Assembly (NCBI GenBank): GCA_002049455.2
Contig: KV918998.1
Location: forward strand, 1-64,000
Source: Porphyra umbilicalis
Taxonomy: Eukaryota; Rhodophyta; Bangiophyceae; Bangiales; Bangiaceae
Reading direction: 5' to 3'
DNA: 64,000 nt
This document shows positions 55,721 to 64,000 of the stretch, piece after piece. The translations under genes and the position numbers were made by a program. How positions within the stretch are numbered: position 1 is the stretch's first letter; every line of letters starts with the position of its first letter. The notes beneath the pieces were generated by a model that was not told where the DNA came from, did no database searches, and saw only the letters and a program-made list of their open reading frames with translations.

Positions 55721-56398
55721 TCAGTACACGTCTAGTATGCGCCCGACTTTCCCGACGATGCTGACCTCCGCGCCGCTCTCGTTCATCGTGACGCGCACCA
55801 CCACCGCCGCCGAGCGGGAGACGCGGAGTACCCGTAGTTCGGTGCGCATCGATGGCTGGGCGGGTACAGGAAGCAGAGGAGAGGCGGGCAAAGGAAGCTC
55901 CGGAGAGACGGGCCCAGACGTCACCGGCGAGTCCGGCGTCGCTGCGAGTCGTGCGTCAGGACCGGTTGAGGATGACCAGATGGTCTCGGCAGTCGCTGGC
56001 AAGACTGGCACCAAAGACTCGGGCACGACCGCTGAAGAACTCTCTGCCGCATCAACGCCGCTCGTCATTGACATTGCCGCCAAGGCCATCATCGTCGCGT
56101 GCATGACGGGCGCACCCTCGCTGATCGGGGTGCTCTGGGAGCTGGCAGCCCCTGTCGACGGCGCCGCTGCAGAGAAAGCTGCCATACCCAGCATTAAGGA
56201 GCCGCGGCTACTCACGTGTTCCCCCTCCTTCACAGCAGGGATTGCAGCTGGCCGCGCGTCGGGCGCGACGCTCCACGGTGCCGCCTCCAAGCGACGGCTT
56301 TGACGGGCCGGCACCACATGCTTGGGCGGACACGCGACGTTCAACGATTGCTTGGAAACCAAGCCCGCGAGCGCAGGAATCGGGTAGGCGCCCGGCAC
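55721..56398 (-). CDS. Putative coding exon, Ser/Pro/Ala-rich protein
   Basis: Up to 225 residues open on the minus strand with coding-like third positions. No ATG opens the frame at its upstream edge, so the 5' end (an upstream exon or a later Met) is unresolved. The C-terminus ELRVLRVSRSAAVVVRVTM, EVSIVGKVGRILDVY looks like a folded beta-rich segment. No family recognised, and the opposite strand is also open, so the call is tentative. Confidence 0.35.
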   Translation of the reverse strand: MPGAYPIPALAGLVSKQSLNVACPPKHVVPARQSRRLEAAPWSVAPDARPAAIPAVKEGEHVSSRGSLMLGMAAFSAAAPSTGAASSQSTPISEGAPVMHATMMALAAMSMTSGVDAAESSSAVVPESLVPVLPATAETIWSSSTGPDARLAATPDSPVTSGPVSPELPLPASPLLPVPAQPSMRTELRVLRVSRSAAVVVRVTMNESGAEVSIVGKVGRILDVY

Positions 56399-57048
56399 CG
56401 TAGAGGGCTCACGCGGCAGGCGTTGGATCGCGCCACTCGCGCGACCGCACGGAAAACACGAGCAGCTCAGCCACCCGACGCACTGCAGCGTCGACGTGGC
56501 GGTGGTGTTTTAAAGGTGCGGCAGAGGGCACATGTCGCACACGAAGTCGGCGCCGTCCGCGTTGGGGGCGGCTGGCTTGGACTTGAGCGCCGTCATGCCG
56601 ACCAGCGCCCAATGAGACTGCAGCGGCGCCTCAGCGACCGTTGTCGCGAGCTGCGAGGCGGTCGCGCTGCGGCGGATGCCTTGCCGCGGCGACGGTGTGA
56701 GACCAGGGACAAGCGCTGGGGTGACAACCGCTCCAGCTGACGTGGCTGCGGGCCGGGGTGATATGCTGAAGGGGGAGGAGGAAGGAGCTCACACGTCAGT
56801 CACGCCGCGGCATGAACAGATAAGTCTCCGACACACCCACTGAACCGGTATGACCGTGCCCTCCTGACGCCTGCACACGTTGCAGCACTCTTCTTATCCG
56901 AAAGTGAGCTTCTTGACGCGGCGATCACGCGTGTGAAGTGGAGCGGCAGTCACGGAGGTGCTGGACAGTCTCAGCGGTGATCACGCGCACCGCCGTGGCT
57001 GGTGCGGCATGGAGAAGCAAAGAGGGTGGAAGTCACGTGTTGTGCGTC
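56399..57048. other. No recognised gene
   Basis: GC-rich to ~56750, then mixed. May hold upstream exons of the minus-strand frame at 55721-56398; I see nothing firm. Confidence 0.4.
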
Positions 57049-57053
57049 CATTG

Positions 57054-58911
57054 AGGCACATTCAGAAAATTCCAATTCGAAACGGAAAATCTCATCGCGA
57101 TGACCCAATCTGGCCGGCTCCTTCGTCGTCCCCACCTATCTGCCCCACCCCCCCACCATGAAGATGGCCACCAAGATGGCGGTTGCTCAGGTATTCTCCA
57201 CCCTGGAGAACGGGGGAACCCTCAAGGATGCCCTGAAATTGGTTCCGGGGCAGACAGGCATCGCTGTTGGGGCCCTGCGTTGCGCTTACTACCGCTCCCT
57301 GGAGAACACTCCCCGCGCCCACGGCAACGCCCGCCTCTCCCACTACGATGAGTAAGTGCTGGTGGGTGTTGCACAATATTTCAGTATGAACAACTTCCCC
57401 CTCAACAACGCTCAGTTACGCGCCGTTATCAAGCGGCGATGGGAAATAGAGGTCTCCCAACCTTGGGCGTCCCTTTGAGTCAAGCGCAATCGTTAACATC
57501 TCTCACTGAGGGCGTGTAAGGCCCTCGCTGACAAGCGGGCGGGCCCCGAGGTTCTCGATACGGCTAAGGCCCTCTGTGAGGAGCTGGAAGAGCTCCTCAA
57601 AACCCACTCGTTCATCCCGTCGGCGGTCTCCAACTACGACGAAACACGCATCACCCACCGCGGCGGGAACATGGCCGTCAAGCGCGTGGACGATAGCGCC
57701 AAGACCCGGACAAACGCTGTGGCAAGTCGCAAGTCCACCGCGGCTTCCCTGTTCTCATTTGTGTCGGCGCTGGGGTCGGTATTTATGAGCGTTTACGTCT
57801 TGAAGGCTAAGTTTGGCGAGGCATCGAAGGCCCCGGTAGATTCTCGCCTCCATGATGCCCCGCGCACGTCCCGGAGGTGTGGGCCGCGGTTCTACTGCTT
57901 GACGGAGACGGAATTCGTTACCGGCGAGGTCTTCGAAGCGGTTATGGCCAAGTTCTCGGACGAGTGGGCCACCCGCAAACCAGGTATCCCATCGATTCTC
58001 TTTGGGGACCAGTTGGGGGTACACCGTCATCTGGATGTCATCTAACGGGCATTGGGCAAGATTGTCTACCTCTTCTTTCTTCCTCGGAACACAAGCCACA
58101 TCACCCAACCATTGAATGAGGCCTCTTTCGGCGTCTTCCAGCGGCTTATAGCGACGGGCGCCTAGCAGGGCGTCATAAATGGGATGCTGGGCGATGAGGG
58201 CACCCGCAACGCCCTTTTAGAGGCAGCCTACGCCGCCAAGATTCGAGATTTCCTCCCCAACTTCATCATAGTGGCGCTTCGTCGCTATGGGCTGTGGCCT
58301 TTTTACCTAGAGCGCATGCTGTCCCAAGTGGCGGATGCTCTGGAGCTGGGCCACACACACGACACCATTCGCGGTGTTTCAAGCGCGGCTGCTGCTGACA
58401 TTATCCAAAAGGCCACCAGCAGAGCCTAGAGTGCCACAATGCGGACATCCACGGGGTCGCCGGTGGTCCAACGAGCCGTTCTGCACGCCCCCGATGCTCT
58501 GCTTGAACAACGCAAGGAGATTGCCGCAAATACGGCCTATGACGAAGCCATGAAAGCGGCTCGGGCCATCGCTCGGGCTCACAAGCGGGCAAAGAAGGCG
58601 GAGGAAGAGTCCATGGCGGCAGCCGCACACGTGGCCAACCTGTGTAGGATGTGCGCCACACGTACGTCCTGCAGATGGAAGGGGTGGAGTGGTTGCGGTT
58701 GCGGGCATTTTGGAGTGTGCCTCGGATGTACCAGCTCCATGGCGGCCGCCGAGGTCCTCGCGAGGCATACGTAGGAGTGTCCTGGTGATTTTGCAGACGG
58801 ATTTGATAGCGAAGGGGACGAGGAGAGTGAGTAGTAGTAGCCGCGAGTGCCCTTCGATCGGGTTCTGGGACGATATTTTCTGTTGAGAAGTGGAAGTTTC
58901 TGAATGTGCCT
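57054..58911 (+). mobile_element. Decayed DDE transposon with 5 bp flanking duplication
   Basis: The ends AGGCACATTCAGAAAATTCC and, inverted, AGGCACATTCAGAAACTTCC give ~40 base TIRs. CATTG flanks both (57049-57053 and 58912-58916). The single gene is a pogo/DDE_1-like transposase. Classical pogo elements duplicate TA, so the 5 bp flank is unexpected. Confidence 0.78.
57158..58774 (+). pseudogene. DDE_1/pogo-like transposase pseudogene
   Basis: Exon 1 starts at the ATG 57158. A GTAAGT intron (57352-57510) joins in frame to exon 2. The protein has VSNYDETRI (first Asp, ~57640), LFGDQLGVHRHL (~58010) and PRNTSHITQPLNEASFG (~58080-58120), the DDE_1 signature. A Lys/Ala-rich coiled stretch and a Cys cluster (CRMCATRTSC, CGCGHFGVCLGC) close it, ending at 58774. 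The frame after the intron is constant, but three in-frame stops (TAA 58043, TAG 58163, TAG 58427) end its activity. Point mutation without frameshift suggests moderate age. Confidence 0.75.
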
Positions 58912-58916
58912 CATTG

Positions 58917-59635
58917 CGCTGGTGAAAGGAGGTCTGAGGGATTACCGCTTGTCAGTCTCTGCGTATGGAACCCTCCTGGCGCCACTCATCAGGTGTCAAC
59001 TGCTCGTAGGCGTGTGCCCGTTTGTTCCCACCTAGGGCTGGTGGCGGCGTATCGCGGGTTGTGCGAGTCGGTGGGCCTGCCCGCTCTGTATTCTTGGCCG
59101 TGTCGTCAATCACTGACAGCGGCCCCTCTGCTGGTCAGAGGTGGGCGCACGTTGAAACAGACCCTTTGCCATGTAAATCAGCTCCGGCGGACTTCGCGCG
59201 CGCTCCCGCTTTGTGCGGCACGCTCGCCTGGAGCTCCGCCGGCGAGGCACCGTGGGGGGATTGTCGCGGCTCCCCGCACAGCCCATCATTTCCCATCGAA
59301 GCCTATCGCCTATCGAAACAACGTTTGGATGGGCGTTCTTGACCTCTGTGTAAGCCATCCAATTCCCCATCGGGACAACGTTTGGATGGGCTTTTAGGCC
59401 TGGCCCGAGGCTGGGCCTCCCGCGCGGAGCCACGGAACGGCCGTTTCGTTCCAGCCATGGTCGAGACCGCGGCGTGCCTCTGTGGTGTGATTGGGCCAGC
59501 ACTTATCAGCACGCTCGGGTGACAATGCGCGACTTGTTGTGCGCTTAGCCTTACAGAGGCACTTGGGGGCCTCCTCGACTTCTGTTCGAGACTGCTGGGC
59601 CTCCAGGACCCCGGCATCTTTCACAGGGTCACCTG
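58917..59635. other. No recognised gene
   Basis: A short direct repeat (ACAACGTTTGGATGGGC) occurs near 59318 and 59376. Nothing else recognised. Confidence 0.45.
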
Positions 59636-59637
59636 TA

Positions 59638-61072
59638 TCTGTCATGCCCCAGTTCGTGACAACTGCTCCAGCAATCTGGCTTCAACTCATGCCCAGCGAA
59701 AAATAGACATATGACTGGCTTCAGCAGACTCACACGAGGTCGGCAATGATCATCGTTTCTGATGGGGCGCTCCCGTTTATTTGCTTGAAAATGAGGTCGA
59801 AAAACCTCCGGTACCAGTTCGTGACACAATGACTGATTGTGTGAGAACGACCTGGAATCGCACATTACAGCTGGAAAAACTTACCCAGGCACGATCAATT
59901 TGATCCAGATTGCCCAAGATTCTGGCCTGCGCGACCAATAGGGACACTCTGGTGAAGCGACTGCCAAGCTGTGACATGGTTCCCGTCGTCCCGTTCGGCC
60001 CCCTCCCCAGTCCCTGCTGCGACAACAGCCTATACGGTTCGCCTGCAGGCCCGCGCCCCCCCCCCCCCGCCACAATCACGCGGCGCTCCTCATGCACTTT
60101 GCCACGCCCGTCCTTCTCGGCGCACCGACGTTGGCCAGAGACACTCCAGCCCTACCCGCACTGTAAGACTCGCCCTCCTTCCCCCCCTCCCTTTATCATC
60201 AGACATCACGTGAGAGACGCCTATCGAAAGAGAGACTATGCAACAGATGGTTTTCTTGTTGTGCCAAACGATGTGTAGCACGCCATGGGGAGGGCGAAGC
60301 GCTCAGAATCGGCAACTTGGTGCGCTTCTCACGGCGAAGCCAGCAGGTCCTCCTCGTCCGAGAAGAAGAAGAGTGGCGGACCGGGCCTGTGCAGGGCTCG
60401 TCAGGGAATGATGAAGCGGCGCGCCTGGGCTTGGATGAGCCCAAATCGCTTGCCGAACGCCTTGGTAGTCAGCTCCCCGGTGCGCGCGAGACGCAGGCCC
60501 GCAAACGTGGTCTGATGACTTGCAGCATCACCATCCGCTGTGGCAAGGCGCCGCCGCGGTGGCATTGCGCGTCACTCAGAGGGGGCGGGTGTGGACAATG
60601 GTATTATCAGTCTGTGAGAGGGTGGCAAGTGCGCTCAGTGTGGGGCACGTGGCGCCGAGAGGTAACTGGCCGGATGGGGAAGGTCGGGAGGAATAAGACG
60701 CGAGCATCTGCAAGTGTGAAAACGGCCAAGTCAACAGAATGTGGGCCCACGGTGTCATCAGAGCAGGTAGTTAGGCATCAATTTGATTTCCGAGAGTGCG
60801 CCCTTTTTGTCCTCTTGGCGTGCTGCTCTGTCCGACTTGCTTTCTTTTCGGTGCGCTTCACACCGAAGGCGAGCTGAGGAGTTCGCGCGTTCAACGGTGT
60901 GCCACACGTTTCCCTGGCTGTTTTTGTTCTTTTTGAAAAACTGGTATATGGGCGCTTCTCCCTCTTTTCTGTTGCTACCGAACCCGATCTCACAAGTAAA
61001 CACTGTTTATTTGCCACACATTCTCGAGTTGTCACGAACTGGCACAGTTGTCACGAACTGGCACATGACGGA
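59638..61072. mobile_element. TA-flanked TIR element (Tc1/mariner-like)
   Basis: The left end TCTGTCATGCCCCAGTTCG and the inverted right end TCCGTCATGTGCCAGTTCG continue as TGACAACTG. TA lies on both sides (59636-59637 and 61073-61074). The inner CCAGTTCGTGACA motif is doubled at the right end and recurs at ~59814. No transposase seen in its 1.4 kb, so it is probably non-autonomous. Confidence 0.65.
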
Positions 61073-61315
61073 TACGTGCGACGGGAGGCGGCGCTTGGAA
61101 AACCAGCAGGGTCGTCCCTCGTCGTGGAGGCGGCGGCGCTGCGAGGACGCGCAACGAAGGGGGTTGTGCTGGACTGACCACCAGCGTCATCCCCCGTCGT
61201 GGATGGGGCGGTGCTTGGCGGTCGCGCTACGGTAGAAGGCACTGGAAGAACGAACGGCATCACCCGCTGCCCGGGGGGGGCAGAACCTGGTGCCTTGACA
61301 GCGTTGTGAGCCGCC

Positions 61316-61777
61316 TCATTCCACCACGGTCAGAAATTTACGGTATGCGAGGCGCAAAGGCCGGCGGCAGTCCGGGGGTGCGTTGAGGTACGCGAGAGTG
61401 CTGTCAAGAGTGGGCAGCATGGGGATATGGTACTGTGCGTAAATTGCTTTGCGCACGCGCGCGAGCTCCTCCTGCGGGACGCGCCTGCTGGAGCGGCGCG
61501 TCTCCGGTGTCCCGTCCTTCGGGCGGTTGGCAGCGTACTCCTCAGTCGCCAGGCGTGAGATGGACGCGGGGCTCAGCCCGGTCGCCTTTGCCGTGCGCTG
61601 GGCGGGCCGAAAAAGGTATAACGACTTGCGGGCGGCAGCCTCCTTATCAAAGTACGCACGGAGAGTCAGCATGATCGTGGCAGCCCCAGGGCGAACTGTA
61701 CGTACCAAGCGTGCGCGCTTGGGTTCGCGCTTGGGCTTGGTGCGGTTGCCCGCTGTAACCGCACGCTGGGGAGGCAT
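61316..61777 (-). pseudogene. Mariner/IS630-like transposase N-terminal fragment
   Basis: From the ATG at 61777 (MPPQRAVTAGNRTK): a helix-turn-helix part with KATGLSPASISRL, then EELARVRKAIYAQYHIPMLPTL and a stop. This matches the N-terminal HTH of the Tc1/mariner-IS630 group (RRxVYExYxxxxxPTL). The DDE core is absent. Related to 63458-63946. Confidence 0.5.
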
Positions 61778-63457
61778 CGTTGCACACTGCACGTGCAGCA
61801 GGGAGGGGGGGGGGAGGGGGGGGGGGCGAGCCGGCCGGCAAGCGTCGCAGTCCACACGCAGGCAGAAAGAAGGGGGGATACAGCGAATGGCGGCAGTGGG
61901 CAATGATGGGATGGGGGGCAGCATGACACGGCAAGAACCACCGGTAGCAGGCGCCTGCACGGGCCTCTCCGATTGAGTGGATCACGAGGGCGGGAAACTG
62001 ACGAGGATCAGGCTTGCCGGAATGGATGAACGTAAAAATAGGCGTGCATTCGCAATCGGACGAAAGCGCCCCTTCGTGATCTGAAATCGATCGATAATTC
62101 TGACTCATGTCGGCCACCAGCGCTTCACTTCCTGGGTGACCGCCCAGCGCTTCGGAAGTGCAAATTTTGGGCAGCCAACATAATGTGGGGCTTTCGATGG
62201 TCAATTGCGACTCCTGTGACGGTCTCGTGTTCAGCTACTGGCAGAAGCGCAGACGGTACAGGATGGACAGTGCCAGAAGTACCCCATATTCGCACTCCTA
62301 CTTTCTGTGCAAGCGCTACGAATCGTCCAGCAGAGTCTGAAAAATCTCATCGGACAGCACATACTTGAAGCGCTTGAGTCACGCTATCTTTCTGTGTGCT
62401 GAAGTTGCGTGTGAGGCGCATTCTTGGCCACTTTATTCCAGCCTGAACATGCGCGGCCGCAATCCCTCTTATTGCGTGACATGCACCTTCAGTTAAGAGG
62501 GGACATGGTGTATTCGCGAGCAGGTGTAGCCCCGGCATCCATTACAGTCAATACAGTGCCACGTGAAACATTTTGACGAGTAATGGGAACTCGATCAGCT
62601 TTTGCAGGAAGCGCAGTCCGCTGTCGCGGATCTGAGGGACTCGATACTTACCCAGGCGATCCTTGCATATTCACTGCCTCTCGCGCTTGCATCTGCCCAC
62701 CCGTCCTCCATGCGTATTGCTGTGCACCACCCGAGATCTCCGCCCACCACCACGGCGCACGCCTAAAGTCTATCTCACTTTATTAGACGCATGGATAGAT
62801 ACCCGACTTGTCCTGCCCATGGTCGTGCCTCTACATGTATGATTGAGCTGCAACTTGTTGCAAAATGAAGTCAAGGCCACACACTTCTATTCTGTAGAAC
62901 ATGGTGTAAATCGCGTGCCGGGAACGTTTGTGAAGAGATACATACGTGAAAAACAGTAGAGAAGATGATGATGCGCTTCTGCCCTTGTTGCTCTCTTGGG
63001 GCTCAAGTCTGGTCGACAGGCCCGGATTTCTTAACTGTTCATGCCAAAGGACCACAAGGAAGTTTCGAAGGCAGTGTGGTGACGTAGCCATCGCTTCAAC
63101 AAGACGGGGGAGCAACAGACAAGAGGAGAGAGAAAAAGAAAGTCATATATTGCATCGTGGTTCAAGTTGCGCACCATTTGGGAAGGACTCTAGCAACTGA
63201 AGACTTGATCCACATTGGTCGTTCTGTTGCCGGCCTTGTTTGTCTGGATGGCGACAGATCCGATGGCGCGCGCGCGCACGCTTGGTGCCCTGGCTCGTCA
63301 ACCGTGCGCAGTGATGCCCCACGACTCCAGCTGGCAGCGTGGCCTTGCTGACACAGGATCTACACCCATTCCATGCCGTGCCGTGCGGCTTCCCCCCTCA
63401 CCCACCTCCCCGCCTGCCCCCACCACCCATCATCCCCCCCGCCCCCTGTATGTCAGC
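61778..63457. other. No recognised gene
   Basis: Mixed composition with a G run near 61804-61827. No domain, repeat family or RNA gene recognised. Confidence 0.45.
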
Positions 63458-63946
63458 ATGCCGTCGCCGCGCATCGTCAGGCGGACCCCGCGCACTCGCT
63501 GGCGGGAAACGCACCGCATCACGCGAGACGTAGCCCTGATCCTGTCCAACCTACGGCGCTTTTTTGAGGCTGAGAAGGCCGCTAGGGGCCCGACGATGCT
63601 CAACCAGCCCACGCTGCGCGTCGTGCGAGCTGCGGGCGTGAGCAGGAACACGGTAACTCGCGTCGGCCAGGATGGCTGGGCAAATGCCCGGCCTGCCTCA
63701 GGCGATCCCGAGCGTCGTGCTTCAAAGCGCCGCATCCCAGTAAAGGAGCTCAGCCACGTGCGCGCGGCGGTGTACGATCAGTACAAAAATCGTGCCATTC
63801 CTACCTTGGACAGAACTCTGGGCTACATGGAGGTGATAGGGGGAGAGCGGCGGTGTCCGAGTCAGACGTCGGCGACTCGGATGCGGGGTCGGAGGGGTCG
63901 TCAGCGATGGAGGAAAAGTATCCATACACGGTATAAAGCACCTTAA
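63458..63946 (+). pseudogene. Mariner/IS630-like transposase N-terminal fragment
   Basis: From the ATG at 63458 (MPSPRIVRRTPRTRW): RRFFEAEKAARG, VRAAGVSRNTVTRV, then ELSHVRAAVYDQYKNRAIPTL, parallel to the minus-strand fragment at 61316-61777. Past ~63835 the sequence becomes Arg-rich and unlike the family. The window ends 54 bases later, so more of the element could lie outside. Confidence 0.5.
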
Positions 63947-64000
63947 TGATTGGCCGTTCAGGCTCCGTCCTCGCGCTCACTCCGAAACGGCGCTTCACTA

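Noticed and set aside
39945-58429. Possible reassignment of TAG as a sense codon
   Set aside because: Several transposon frames are interrupted by TAG, but the KDZ, MUS81-like, MMAA-like and membrane-protein genes all end in TAG at sensible places. Simple decay explains the rest.
1-64000. CRISPR arrays, rRNA genes or bacterial operons
   Set aside because: No regularly spaced short repeats and no rRNA-like sequence. Introns, transposon types and gene layout are eukaryotic.

Overview
This 64 kb window is nuclear DNA of a eukaryote with very high GC content. It holds intron-poor, strongly GC3-biased host genes, spliceosomal (GT-AG) introns inside transposons, TATA boxes about 200 bases before start codons, and many nested transposons. 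One host protein starts with a sequence that looks like a red-algal plastid transit peptide. Together with the GC content and the methylmalonyl-CoA GTPase, this suggests a bangiophyte red alga of the Porphyra/Pyropia type. That placement is an inference, not a proof.

Layout. (1) About 0.75-17.3 kb is a candidate giant DNA transposon. A KDZ-class (Kyakuja-Dileera-Zisupton-like) transposase runs rightward (2327-6313). A MUS81-type structure-specific nuclease (9566-11245) and a large Ulp1/C48-type SUMO-protease-like protein (12033-16775) run leftward. Both ends carry ~185 bp direct repeats and scattered GTGGCGAGAT motifs. (2) 17.3-33.9 kb is a host-gene block: an MMAA/MeaB GTPase, a type I membrane protein of unknown function, a secreted trypsin-fold protein that has lost catalytic residues, and a plastid-targeted DUF3598-like protein. 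(3) 33.98-40.48 kb is a CACTA transposon with matching termini, a CGG target duplication and two genes; a 396 bp MITE sits inside its transposase gene. (4) 41.0-54.06 kb is a nest of elements: two adjacent PIF/Harbinger derivatives sharing TGA duplications, then a TIR element split by a 10.3 kb Ty3/Gypsy chromovirus with 393 bp LTRs. The chromovirus carries an unusual 652-residue ORF on the strand opposite gag-pol. (5) 54-64 kb holds a putative Ser/Pro/Ala-rich coding exon, a decayed DDE transposon with 5 bp flanking duplications, a TA-flanked TIR element, and two fragments of mariner/IS630-like transposases.

Two themes stand out. First, the candidate KDZ element seems to pair its transposase with a SUMO-protease-like protein and a nuclease carrying a SUMO-interaction-like motif, which would be an unusual cargo set. 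Second, six reading-frame breaks in five otherwise good genes are all the loss of one base at G or C runs. This is most simply a homopolymer under-call in the assembly.
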